Shown here one piece after another: positions 28,211 to 41,078 of a stretch of DNA of 64,000 nucleotides. Origin of the DNA: Burkholderiales bacterium (GTDB taxonomy: Bacteria > Pseudomonadota > Gammaproteobacteria > Burkholderiales > Burkholderiaceae_C); NCBI GenBank assembly GCA_016219375.1, contig JACRNC010000015.1, positions 248,001 to 312,000 on the forward strand, written 5' to 3'. Numbering within the stretch: the first letter of the stretch is position 1; each line of letters starts with the position of its first letter. Below the pieces are notes generated by a model. It had not been told where the DNA came from. It saw only the letters and a list, made by a program, of their open reading frames with translations, and searched no databases. The translations under genes were made by a program, and so were the position numbers.

Positions 28211-28645
28211 ATGCGGCTGGACCTGCCGGAGCGCAAGACGCTGGTCTTCGAGCTGGACCAGCCGGTGGACTGGGGCGACATGGATGCCCTGGGCCATGTC
28301 AACAACACCGTGTACTTCCGCTACATGGAGAACGCCCGCGTGACCTGGCTGCGCTCGCTGGGCGCCGAGCTGGAGCCCACGCGCGAGGGCCCGGTCATCG
28401 TCAACACCTTCTGCAACTTCCTCCGCCAGCTGGCCTGGCCGGGCACGGTGCGCAGCCGGCTCTACGCCGGCCAGCCCGGGCGCAGCAGCGTGGACCTCTT
28501 CGTGACGATGGAGCGCACGGACGAGCCCGGCCAGTTGGTGGCCGCAGGCGGCGCCACGCTCGTATGGGCCGTGGCGGCCGAGCAGCGCTCGGTGCCGCTG
28601 CCGGACTTCGTGCGCCAGGCCATCGCCGCTGGCCAGCCGGGCTGA
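28211..28645 (+). CDS. Acyl-CoA thioesterase (4HBT, hot-dog fold)
   Basis: 'VDWGDMDALGHVNNTVYFRYMENARVTWL'. Confidence 0.9.
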   Translation: MRLDLPERKTLVFELDQPVDWGDMDALGHVNNTVYFRYMENARVTWLRSLGAELEPTREGPVIVNTFCNFLRQLAWPGTVRSRLYAGQPGRSSVDLFVTMERTDEPGQLVAAGGATLVWAVAAEQRSVPLPDFVRQAIAAGQPG

Positions 28646-28811
28646 TGTCCAGCTGAGAGGCCGTCCGGTGCGCATCCGGATGGGTTGAGAGGCTGGAAGC
28701 GCCCACCCGGGCAGATGTAGCGTATTGAAGCTTCGTATCCAGCGGCCGTTCTTCACTGCGAAGCCGTCTGCGATGCCGGCCGCCTGCAGGCGTTGCCACG
28801 GGAGAGTGGGA

Positions 28812-28831
28812 TACTGTTCATATATACAGTA
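28812..28831 (+). promoter_or_regulatory. LexA/SOS box
   Basis: TACTGTTCATATATACAGTA, compared with TACTGTATATATATACAGTA; CTGT-N8-ACAG core intact. Confidence 0.9.
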
Positions 28832-28836
28832 TCGGC

Positions 28837-29898
28837 ATGTTCGCCCGCTCCCGCATCCTTGCCTCGTCCCCATCCGAGGCCCCTTGCAGCGCGCTGGCCC
28901 AGGTGGATGGGGCTGCGCGGGGGGCTTTGTGGACAGGGGCGGTCTTCAGCGCGCCGGCTCAAGGTGTCCGGACCACGGGCTTTGCCGGGCTGGACGGTGA
29001 GCTCCCCGGCGGCGGTTGGGCAGCGGGCGGGCTGATCGAGATCCTTCAGGCGGAGGCGGGCGGGGCGGGGCCCGTAGCGCCGGCCCATCCGCCCGGCGAC
29101 GCCCCGGCCGGGGTGCTGGCGCAGCGGGTGATCCAGCGTTGGGCCTTGGCGGCTGCGGCGGCCCAACGTCCCAGCGCACAGGGCTCACCGGATGAGCCGG
29201 CCTCGCCCGGCGCGGAATGGCGCCTCCTGCTGCCTGCCCTGGTGCGGTTGTCGGGCGAGGTGACGCTGATCGGCCCGCCTGCGGTGCCGCATGCAGCGGC
29301 GCTGGCCCAGGCCGGGCTGGCGCTGGATGACCTGGTCTGGGTGCAGGCCGACACGCCGGCGCGGCGGCTGTGGGCAGCCGAGCAGGTGCTGCGTGCGGAG
29401 CTGGGCGGCGCAACGCTGGTCTGGCTGCCCTGGGCCAGCGCGATGCAATTGCGGCGGCTGCAGATGGCGGCGCTGGCCTCGCCCGGGCTGGTGTTCGTGA
29501 TGCGGCCGGCGTCGGCGGCGGCGCAGTCCTCGCCCGCGCCCTTGCGCCTGCTGCTGCGCAGCCCTCGGCACGACACGCTGGCCGTGCGGGTGTTCAAGCG
29601 CCGGGGGCCGCCGGCTGAACGCGATGTGGAGCTGGCAGCCTGGCCGCCCGGGCTGGGCGAGATCGTGGCCGGCCAGGGCTGGATGACGCGCCGGCTGCGC
29701 GAGGGCTGGAGCCCCTCCCGGCCGCAGGTCGGGCGGGAGCAGCCGTACACCCAGTTGCACCCCCAGCAGCCGCACACCCAGCAGTCGCCATCCGTGCCTG
29801 CTCCGGCGGCCTCCTTGTTGGCTACCGGTCCGGTGGGGGCTTTGGCTGATCAACCTCAGGAGTCCTCCCATGTGGTGGCTGGCCTTGCGTCCGCTTGA
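28837..29898 (+). CDS. imuA: ImuA-like translesion synthesis-associated RecA-like protein
   Basis: 'TTGFAGLDGELPGGGWAAGGLIEILQ', 'LVWVQADTPARRLWAAEQVLRAELGGATLVWLPWASAMQLRRLQMAA'; first gene of imuA-imuB-dnaE2. Confidence 0.92.
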   Translation: MFARSRILASSPSEAPCSALAQVDGAARGALWTGAVFSAPAQGVRTTGFAGLDGELPGGGWAAGGLIEILQAEAGGAGPVAPAHPPGDAPAGVLAQRVIQRWALAAAAAQRPSAQGSPDEPASPGAEWRLLLPALVRLSGEVTLIGPPAVPHAAALAQAGLALDDLVWVQADTPARRLWAAEQVLRAELGGATLVWLPWASAMQLRRLQMAALASPGLVFVMRPASAAAQSSPAPLRLLLRSPRHDTLAVRVFKRRGPPAERDVELAAWPPGLGEIVAGQGWMTRRLREGWSPSRPQVGREQPYTQLHPQQPHTQQSPSVPAPAASLLATGPVGALADQPQESSHVVAGLASA

Positions 29899-31538
29899 GG
29901 CGGGCAGCTTGGCCGCGGTTGGCCGGCCTGAGGAGAAAGGCTGCGCCGCCGGTGTGAGGGCCCAGGCGCCGGGGGGCCTCGATGAGCCAGTAGCCGATGG
30001 ACCGGCGGATGAGCCGGTCAGCCAGGCTCTGTCCCAGGCGCCATCCCCGGCAACCAAGCCCGCCGTGGCCGACCCCCGGCTGCTGGGCTGGCAGCTGCTG
30101 CGCTTCACGCCCCGGGTGGTGGAGCTGGAGGGCGCCGTGCTGGCCGAGGTCTCTGCCAGCCTGCGTCTGTTCAAGGGGCTGGCTGCGCTGGCGGGGCAGG
30201 TGCAGGCCCTGGCGGACGAGGCCGGCTGGGGCCCTCTGGGCCAGGCGCCCACGGCGGGGGCGGCGCTGGCCTTGAGCCGCCACGGTGGGGGAATGGCCGG
30301 GGGTGCCGGCTGGCGCGCGGGGATCGACCGGCTGCCGCTGCACACCGTGGGCGCGCTGGCCGAGCAGGAGGCCACCTTGTCCCAGCTCGGCTGCCGCACC
30401 CTGGGCGATGTGCGCCGCCTGCCGCGTGCCGGCTTGGCGCGGCGCTTCGGCGCGCGGCCGCTGGATGTGCTGGACGAGGTCTACGGCACACGCCCCACGT
30501 CGCATGCCTGGATCAGCCTGCCAGAGGTCTTCGACGACACGCTGGAGCTGCCCGGCCGGGTGGACAACGCCGCGGCGCTGCTCGATGGCGCCCAGCACCT
30601 GCTGCAGCGCCTGCAGGCCTGGCTGGTGGCGCGCCGCGCCGGTGTGCGCGCGGTGGTGCTGCGCTGGCGGCATGACCTGGCGCGGCGCGCAGCCGGGCAG
30701 GGCGGCGAGCTGGAGGTGCGCAGCGCCCTGCCGGCGCGCGACGTGAGCCACCTGAGCCGCCTGCTGGCCGAGAAGCTCAACCAGACCCAGCTGGCCGGCC
30801 CGGTGGGCGAGCTGGGCCTGCGCGCCACCGAGATCGAGCTGCTGCACGACGCGCCTGAGTCCTTCTGGCGCGACGCCACCCAGGCGCAGGACAGCCGCGT
30901 GCAGCTGCTGGAGCGGCTGGGCGCCCGCCTGGGCGCGGACAAGGTGCGTCGCCCGCAACTGCTGGACGACCATCGCCCGGGCTGGCTGCAAAGCTGGGTG
31001 CCGGTGGAGGCCGGAAGGGGCTTCCATGGCCAGGCCGCCTCATCGGGGGAAAAGAAGCGGCGAACCAGGGCGTCAGGCACGGGACGACGGACCTCGTCTG
31101 CATTGAGCCACTCAACCGCATCGACCGCCGCGGCATCGACCGCCGCGGCATCGGGTGCCGCAGGGGCTGTCTCTGCGTTGCCCTCCGTGCTCTCGCCCTT
31201 GCCGCCTGCCGTGCCGGGCGCTCCAGGAGGCCTGGCCTTGTCGGTGACATCGGCCGGTGCGACCTTGGCACCGCCCCCGCCCCGCTTCCCCTTGCCCTGC
31301 TGGCTGCTGGAGTCGCCCGTGGGCTTGGCCGTGATCGGCGACCGCCCGCATTACCGCGGCCCGCTGTCGCTGCTGGCCGGGCCGCACCGGGTGCGCGGCG
31401 GCTGGTGGCAAGCCGGCGGCTGGGTGGACCGGGATCACTTCGTGGCTGCCTCGCCGGGGGCGGGCCTGGTCTGGGTCTATCGCGAGCGGCCCCGGCTGGC
31501 TGGCGCCACGGCGGGCGGCTGGTTCCTGCAGGGCTTCT

Positions 31539-31546
<8 letters not shown>
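29870..31546 (+). CDS. imuB: ImuB-like Y-family polymerase-related protein
   Basis: 'MWWLALRP', 'GIDRLPLHTVGALAEQEATLSQLGCRTLGDVRRLPRAGLARRFG', 'PLSLLAGPHRVRGGWW...RDHFVAASPGAGLVWVYRER...WFLQGFYG'. Confidence 0.93.
31118..31162. repeat. 15-bp tandem repeat (gcatcgaccgccgcg x2 plus a degenerate third) inside imuB
   Basis: Read directly; encodes the AASTAAAS-type linker. Confidence 0.85.
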
Positions 31547-35015
<3,469 letters not shown>

Positions 35016-35071
35016 GCGCTGAGGATCTCGCCGCCGGAGTTCGTCGCATGCGTATCGCATTGCCGCCAGCT

Positions 35072-35108
35072 GGATCGACTGACCCGGATCGACTGACCCG
35101 GATCGACT
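35072..35108. repeat. 14-bp tandem repeat (ggatcgactgaccc, 2.6 copies) downstream of dnaE2
   Basis: Read directly. Confidence 0.9.
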
Positions 35109-35255
35109 TGCCTCCAGACTGATCGGCCGGCGCGCTGGAGCCGGCATGAGCCCTGCTTGTTCCGGTTTGCTGCCCCGCAGCAAATCGGCTACGGTTGTAG
35201 ACGGTGCGGCCCCCGTGAGGCCGCTGCGTTCGAACGCTTCCCAGGAGCTGGATCG

Positions 35256-35954
35256 ATGAACAAGGTGTACCCGAGCGCGGCAGCCGCGCTGGAGGGCGTC
35301 ATCCGCGACGGCCAGATGCTGGCCGTCGGCGGCTTCGGCCTGTGCGGCATCCCCGAGGCGCTGATCGACGCGCTGCAGGCCACCGGTGCAAGGAACCTCA
35401 CGGTGATCTCCAACAACGCCGGCGTGGACGGCTTCGGCCTGGGCAAGCTGCTGGCCACGCGGCAGATCAAGAAGATGATCTCCAGCTACGTGGGCGAGAA
35501 CAAGGAGTTCGAGCGCCAGTACCTGAGCGGCGAGCTGGAGCTGGAGTTCACGCCCCAGGGCACGCTGGCCGAGAAGCTGCGCGCAGGCGGCGCCGGCATC
35601 CCGGCCTTCTTCACGCGCACCGGCGTGGGCACCATCGTGGCCGAGGGCAAGGAGATCCGCGAGTTCGACGGCCATCCCTACGTGATGGAGCGCGCGCTGA
35701 CGCCGGACGTGTCGCTGGTCAAGGCGCACACCGCCGACAAGGCGGGCAACCTGGTCTTCCGCCGCACGGCGCGCAACTTCAATCCCAACGTCGCCCAGGC
35801 CGGCAAGCTGACCATCGTCGAGGTGGAGCACCTGGTGGAAACCGGCACGCTGGACCCGGACGCGATCCATCTGCCGGGGATCTTCGTGCACCGCATCGTG
35901 GTCAATGCCACGCCCGAGAAGCGCATCGAGCAGCGCACCACGCGGGCGTCCTGA
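35256..35954 (+). CDS. 3-oxoacid (succinyl-CoA:acetoacetate) CoA-transferase subunit A
   Basis: '[23 protein letters not shown]...[19 protein letters not shown]', '[16 protein letters not shown]'; start placed at 35256. Confidence 0.94.
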   Translation: MNKVYPSAAAALEGVIRDGQMLAVGGFGLCGIPEALIDALQATGARNLTVISNNAGVDGFGLGKLLATRQIKKMISSYVGENKEFERQYLSGELELEFTPQGTLAEKLRAGGAGIPAFFTRTGVGTIVAEGKEIREFDGHPYVMERALTPDVSLVKAHTADKAGNLVFRRTARNFNPNVAQAGKLTIVEVEHLVETGTLDPDAIHLPGIFVHRIVVNATPEKRIEQRTTRAS

Positions 35955-35981
35955 AGCCGCCGCAACGAACTGGAGACCGAC

Positions 35982-36620
35982 ATGCCCTGGACCCGCGACG
36001 AGATGGCCAAGCGCGCCGCCAGCGAACTGCAGGACGGCTACTACGTGAACCTGGGCATCGGCCTGCCCACGCTGGTGGCCAACCACGTGCCGCCCGGCAT
36101 CGAGGTGTGGCTGCAGAGCGAGAACGGCCTGCTGGGCATCGGCCCCTTCCCGACCGAAGCCGAGGTCGACCCTGACCTGATCAACGCCGGCAAGCAGACC
36201 GTGACCACGCTGCCCGGCTCGGCCATCTTCAGCAGCGCCGACAGCTTCGGCATGATCCGCGGCGGCAAGATCAACCTGGCCATCCTGGGCGCGATGCAGG
36301 TCAGCGAGAAGGGCGACCTGGCCAACTGGATGATCCCCGGCAAGATGGTCAAGGGCATGGGCGGGGCGATGGACTTGGTGGCCGGCGTGGGCCGCGTCAT
36401 CGTGCTGATGGAGCACGTGGCGCGCAAGAAGGACGGCACGATGGACCTGAAGATCGTCCCCGAATGCACGCTGCCGCTGACCGGCGTGGGCGTGGTCAAC
36501 CGCATCATCACCGACCTGGCGGTGATGGACGTGACGCCTCAGGGGCTGAAGGTGGCGGAGCTTGCCCCGGGGGTGAGCCGGGAGGAGCTGGCCTCGGTCA
36601 CCGGCGTGCCCCTGCACTGA
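35982..36620 (+). CDS. 3-oxoacid CoA-transferase subunit B
   Basis: '[37 protein letters not shown]'. Confidence 0.95.
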   Translation: MPWTRDEMAKRAASELQDGYYVNLGIGLPTLVANHVPPGIEVWLQSENGLLGIGPFPTEAEVDPDLINAGKQTVTTLPGSAIFSSADSFGMIRGGKINLAILGAMQVSEKGDLANWMIPGKMVKGMGGAMDLVAGVGRVIVLMEHVARKKDGTMDLKIVPECTLPLTGVGVVNRIITDLAVMDVTPQGLKVAELAPGVSREELASVTGVPLH

Positions 36621-36774
36621 AGGCGTCCCGCCACACCGGCCCCGCAAGGCGCCGCGGGCGCCGGGATCGCAGCGCGCGATTCTTGCCCGGCTGCTGAGCC
36701 CGGGCCGGTGACGGGGCCTGCTCCAGGCCGGCGCGCCACCGGGCCTGAGAGACCCGGCTGCCACAATCCCCGGC

Positions 36775-38259
36775 ATGACGAACTGGATCATGCTGGGCGT
36801 GCTGGCCCTCAATGTCTTGCTGCTGCTTTGGCTGGTGCTGCGCCCGGCGCAGCAGCCCGCGGCATCGCCGGAGTTGCTGCAGCAGCTGGCTGCGCACAGC
36901 ACCCAAATGGGCACACAGGTGAGCGCGCAGACCGCAGCGCATATCGAGCGCCTGGAGCGCGAGCTGCGCGATGAACTGGCCCGCACTGCGGGGGGCACGC
37001 GGCAGGAGCTGGGCACGACGCTTGCCGCCCTGCAGCAGACCCTGCTGGCCCAGCAGGGCGACACCGTCCGCACACAGAACGAGCAGCTCGACAGCTTCCG
37101 CGTGCAGCTGGCGTCCATGCAGCAGGCCCTGGCCGATACGCTGCGCCAGACCACCGGGTCGCTGAATGCCGCCGCGCTGTCGGCGCGCGAGGCCCAGGAC
37201 GCCGCGCTGCGCCGCTTTGGCGAGGCGCAGACCGAGCAGCTGCGCAACTTGGCCGAAGGCAACGAGCGCCGCCTGGCCGAGGTGCGGACGACCGTCGAAG
37301 CCCGCCTGCAGGCCCTGCAGGCCGACAACGAGAAGAAGCTGGAGCAGATGCGCCAGACGGTCGATGAGAAGTTGCACGCGACGCTGGAGCAGCGCCTGGG
37401 AGAGAGCTTCAAGCACGTGGCCGAACGCCTGGAGCAGGTGCACCGCGGCCTGGGCGAGATGCAGGGCCTGGCGCGCGACGTCGGCTCGCTCAACCGGGTG
37501 CTGTCCAACGTGAAGACGCGCGGCATCTTCGGCGAGGTGCAACTGGCCGGCCTGCTGGAGCAGGTGTTCACGCCCGAGCAGTACGCCGTCAACGTCGAGA
37601 CCGTGCCCGGCACCGGCGCGCGCGTGGAGTTCGCCATCCGCCTGCCGGGCCGCGGGCCCGACGGCGCGGCCATGTGGCTGCCCATCGACGCCAAGTTCCC
37701 GCGCGAGGACTACGAGCGGCTGCTGGATGCACAAGACCGTGCCGACGCGGCCGGCGTGGAGACGGCAGCCAAGGCCATCGAGCAGCGGCTGAAGCTGGAG
37801 GCCAAGACCATCCGCGAGAAGTACCTGGCGCCGCCGCACACGGCGGACTTCGGCATCCTCTTCGTGCCCACCGAGGGCCTGTATGCCGAGGCGCTGCGCC
37901 GCCCGGGGCTGGTGGAGTGCCTGCAGCGCGACCACCGCGTGATGCTGGCCGGCCCCACCACGCTGTTGGCCACGCTCAACAGCCTGCAGATGGGCTTTCG
38001 CACGCTGGCGCTGGAGAAGCGCTCGTCCGAGGTCTGGCAGGTGCTGGGCGCGGTCAAGACCGAGTTCCTCAAGTTCGGCGACGTGCTGGCCAAGACGCGC
38101 AAGAAGCTGCAGGAGGCCAGCAACGTCATCGACGACGCCGAGACGCGCACCCGCGTCATGGGCCGCGCTCTCAAGCAGGTGGAGGCGCTGCCCGAGAGCC
38201 AGGCGCAGCAGCTGCTGCCCGGCGCGGCGCTGATCGACGAGGCGGAGGGCCGGGCCTGA
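36775..38259 (+). CDS. rmuC: DNA recombination protein RmuC
   Basis: Coiled-coil N-term, 'RGIFGEVQLAGLLEQVFTPEQY', 'WLPIDAKFPREDYERLLDAQ'. Confidence 0.94.
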   Translation: MTNWIMLGVLALNVLLLLWLVLRPAQQPAASPELLQQLAAHSTQMGTQVSAQTAAHIERLERELRDELARTAGGTRQELGTTLAALQQTLLAQQGDTVRTQNEQLDSFRVQLASMQQALADTLRQTTGSLNAAALSAREAQDAALRRFGEAQTEQLRNLAEGNERRLAEVRTTVEARLQALQADNEKKLEQMRQTVDEKLHATLEQRLGESFKHVAERLEQVHRGLGEMQGLARDVGSLNRVLSNVKTRGIFGEVQLAGLLEQVFTPEQYAVNVETVPGTGARVEFAIRLPGRGPDGAAMWLPIDAKFPREDYERLLDAQDRADAAGVETAAKAIEQRLKLEAKTIREKYLAPPHTADFGILFVPTEGLYAEALRRPGLVECLQRDHRVMLAGPTTLLATLNSLQMGFRTLALEKRSSEVWQVLGAVKTEFLKFGDVLAKTRKKLQEASNVIDDAETRTRVMGRALKQVEALPESQAQQLLPGAALIDEAEGRA

Positions 38260-39962
38260 TGCGGCGCGGCGCGGCATCGCCGGTGGTCTGGGCGCTGCTG
38301 CGCGGCCTGCTGGCTGCCGTGGTGATGGCCACGGGCCTGAGCGCGTGCGCCTCGCTGCCCGAGCCGCAGCCGCGCGCCACCACCACCGCCTGGCCCGCGC
38401 CACAGGACACCCTGCTGGGCCGCGTGGCGTCGGCCGGCGCGCCCAATGCGCGCTACTCGGGCTTCAAGCTGGTGGCCTCGGGCGAGGAGGCGCTGGGCAC
38501 GTTGGTGGCGCTGGCCGACCATGCCGAGCGCACGCTGGACCTGCAGTACTACCTGATCCACCCCGATGCCAGCACGCGCGCCATCTTCGCCCGCGTGCTG
38601 GCCGCCGCTGACCGCGGCGTGCGCGTGCGCGTGCTGCTGGACGACATGCACACCGCCGGCAGCGACGCGGCGCTGCTCAAGCTGGCCGCCCACCGCAACG
38701 TGGAGGTGCGGCTCTACAACCCCTTCCCGGCCGGGCGGGCGTCCACTCTCACGCGGGTCATGGCCTCGCTGACCGACATCGCGCGCATCAACCACCGGAT
38801 GCACAACAAGATGTTCGTCGCCGACAACGCGCTGGCGCTCACCGGCGGGCGCAACCTGGGCGATGCCTACTTCCTGCGCAGCTCGGATACCAACTTCCTG
38901 GACCTGGACGCGCTGGTGGCCGGGCCGGTGGTGCGCCAGCTCTCCAGCGCGTTCGACCGCTACTGGAACAGCAGCCACGCCTGGCCTATCGAGGAGCTGG
39001 CCCAGCGCGGGTCGCAGCCCGCGGCGGCGTCTGCACCGGCTGCGGCGTCGGCCTTCGCACCGGACGACCGCGGCACGCCGGTCAGCAAAGGGCAGCATGC
39101 GTCGGCCGACCTGAAGGACGCCGTGGCCGGCAGGAGCAGCCAGCCGCTGCCGCAGTCGCGGCGCGACGCGCCCTCCCGCCGACCCTCGCCCGAGGTGGTG
39201 GCCACCGTGCCCCAGGTGGACCTGCCGGCGCAGATCCGCGCCGGCCGGCTGCCGCTGACCTGGGCGCCGGCAACCGTCATCGTGGACAAGCCCAGCAAGA
39301 TCGCCAGCGAGGGCAATCCGGACCAGGACGAGACGCTGGCCGACGATGTGGTGGAGATCGCCGAGGCCGCCCAGACCGAGCTGGTGCTGATCTCGCCGTA
39401 CTTCGTGCCGGGCAAGCGCGGCGTGGCGCTGCTGCGCAGCCTGCGCGAGCGCGGCGTGGTCATCCGCATCCTCACCAATTCGCTGGCCGCCACCGATGCC
39501 GCCGCGGTGCACACCGGGTATGCGCGCTACCGCGAAGACCTGCTGCGCATGGGCGTCGAGCTGCACGAGCTGCGCGCCCGCCCGGGCGGCGGCATGCGCA
39601 CCAAGTGGGGCGGCTCGTCCGGCTCGGGCAGCGGCTCGTCGTCGGCCAGCCTGCACGTGAAGTCGATGGTGATCGACGGCCGCACGCTGCTGGTCGGCTC
39701 GATGAACCTGGACCCGCGATCGGCCTATCTCAACACCGAGCTGATGCTGGCTGTGCGCAGCCGCGAGCTGTCGCAGCGCGTGATCCAGCTCTATCAAGAG
39801 GCCGCGCGCACCGGCAGCTGGCGCGTGACCTGGGAGACCGGGCCGGGGATGGTGTGGACGGCGCCGGACGGGCCGCGCGTCACCACCGAGCCCGACGCGC
39901 CGCTGTGGCTGCGCGCGCTCATCAAGGTGCTGGGGCCGATCGCGCCTGAAGAGATGCTCTGA
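38259..39962 (+). CDS. Phospholipase D family protein (cardiolipin synthase ClsC-like), lipoprotein leader
   Basis: 'LSACAS' lipobox; HKD motifs 'HNKMFVADNALALTGGRNLGDAYF' and 'HVKSMVIDGRTLLVGSMNLDPRSAYLNTE'; TGATG overlap with rmuC. Confidence 0.92.
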   Translation: MRRGAASPVVWALLRGLLAAVVMATGLSACASLPEPQPRATTTAWPAPQDTLLGRVASAGAPNARYSGFKLVASGEEALGTLVALADHAERTLDLQYYLIHPDASTRAIFARVLAAADRGVRVRVLLDDMHTAGSDAALLKLAAHRNVEVRLYNPFPAGRASTLTRVMASLTDIARINHRMHNKMFVADNALALTGGRNLGDAYFLRSSDTNFLDLDALVAGPVVRQLSSAFDRYWNSSHAWPIEELAQRGSQPAAASAPAAASAFAPDDRGTPVSKGQHASADLKDAVAGRSSQPLPQSRRDAPSRRPSPEVVATVPQVDLPAQIRAGRLPLTWAPATVIVDKPSKIASEGNPDQDETLADDVVEIAEAAQTELVLISPYFVPGKRGVALLRSLRERGVVIRILTNSLAATDAAAVHTGYARYREDLLRMGVELHELRARPGGGMRTKWGGSSGSGSGSSSASLHVKSMVIDGRTLLVGSMNLDPRSAYLNTELMLAVRSRELSQRVIQLYQEAARTGSWRVTWETGPGMVWTAPDGPRVTTEPDAPLWLRALIKVLGPIAPEEML

Positions 39963-39988
39963 AGAGACGCCCTGAAGAGACGCCTTGA
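39948..39988. repeat. 14-bp tandem repeat (ctgaagagacgcc-type, 3 copies) across the PLD stop codon
   Basis: cctgaagagatgct|ctgaagagacgcc|ctgaagagacgcc. Confidence 0.85.
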
Positions 39989-40009
39989 GCGACAGCGCGG
40001 CCCGCGGCG

Positions 40010-41044
40010 TCAGCCGGTCAGGCCGGCGGCCAGCGCCTGCACCACCTCGGCCGCCGGAGCCTCGCGGCAAGCGCGGCGGGTGCCCGACCACAGCGGCGTG
40101 AAGTCGTCGCGGCCCCGGGCCTCGGCGGCGGTGCGCAGCGGCGCGAGTGCGCCGGTGGCCAGGGGGAAGGGCGGCGCCGCATCGCTCACCGGGCCCAGCT
40201 CGCGCATCACGCGGTTGACGATGCCGCGCGCCAGGCCGCCAGAGAAGAGGTTGGTCAGCGCCGTGGGCGCGTCGCGGTCGCGCAGCCGGGCACGGTGCAG
40301 GGCATTGGTGGTCGCCTCCGGGCAGAGCAGGAAGGCGGTGCCCGCCTGTACCGCTGATGCGCCTTGCTCCAGCGCCGCGCGTGCGCCGGCTGCGTCGGCG
40401 ATGCCGCCAGCGGCGATCACCGGGATGCTGACCGCCGCGACGATGGCCGGCAGCAGCGTGGGCAGATCGGCCTGGCGCGCCGGGTCCGCGCTCAGGAAGT
40501 GGCCACGGTGCCCGCCGGCCTCCAGGCCCTGGGCGATCACCGCATCGGCGCCGTGCGCCTGCAGCCACAGCGCCTCCTCGACGGTGGTGGCGCTGGACCA
40601 GACCTGGCAGCCCAGCCGCTTGACGCGCGCCAGCAGATCGGGCGCCGGCAGGCCGAAATGGAAGCTCACCACCGCGGGGCGGAAGGCCTGCAGCACCTCG
40701 GCGGCCTCTTCATTGAACGGCCGGCGGGTGGCGCCGCCGGCGGGCGTGGCCGCATCCAGGCCCAGCTCGGCGTAGTAGGGCGCGAGCGCCGCGCGCCAGC
40801 GGGCCTCGCGTGCGGCATCCGGCGCGGGTGGCGTGTGGGCAAAGAAGTTGACGTTGTACGGCCGGCCGGCCGTCTGCAGCATGCGCAATTGCTGCTCCAG
40901 CGCGTCGGTGCTCAGCATCGCGGCCGGCAGCGAGCCCAGCCCCCCGGCCGCACCAACTGCCAGCGCCAGCCGCGCGTCCTGCGAGCCGGCCATCGGTGCC
41001 TGGATCAGCGGCAGGGCGGTGCCCGGGAAAGTCGTGTCGCGCAT
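40010..41044 (-). CDS. Nitronate monooxygenase family protein
   Basis: 'PLIQAPMAGSQDARLALAVGAAGGLGSLPAAML', 'GADAVIAQGLEAGGHRGHF', 'IPVIAAGGIADAAGARAALEQGASAVQAGTAFL'. Start placed at 41044. Confidence 0.93.
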   Translation of the reverse strand: MRDTTFPGTALPLIQAPMAGSQDARLALAVGAAGGLGSLPAAMLSTDALEQQLRMLQTAGRPYNVNFFAHTPPAPDAAREARWRAALAPYYAELGLDAATPAGGATRRPFNEEAAEVLQAFRPAVVSFHFGLPAPDLLARVKRLGCQVWSSATTVEEALWLQAHGADAVIAQGLEAGGHRGHFLSADPARQADLPTLLPAIVAAVSIPVIAAGGIADAAGARAALEQGASAVQAGTAFLLCPEATTNALHRARLRDRDAPTALTNLFSGGLARGIVNRVMRELGPVSDAAPPFPLATGALAPLRTAAEARGRDDFTPLWSGTRRACREAPAAEVVQALAAGLTG

Positions 41045-41078
41045 GGTGGTAGGTCGGGATGAAGGAGATCGTGCGAGC

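Noticed and set aside
28646-28800. Possible gene remnant between the thioesterase and imuA (minus frame ...RLQAAGIADGFAVKNGRWIRSFN...)
   Set aside because: Too short and no family recognised.
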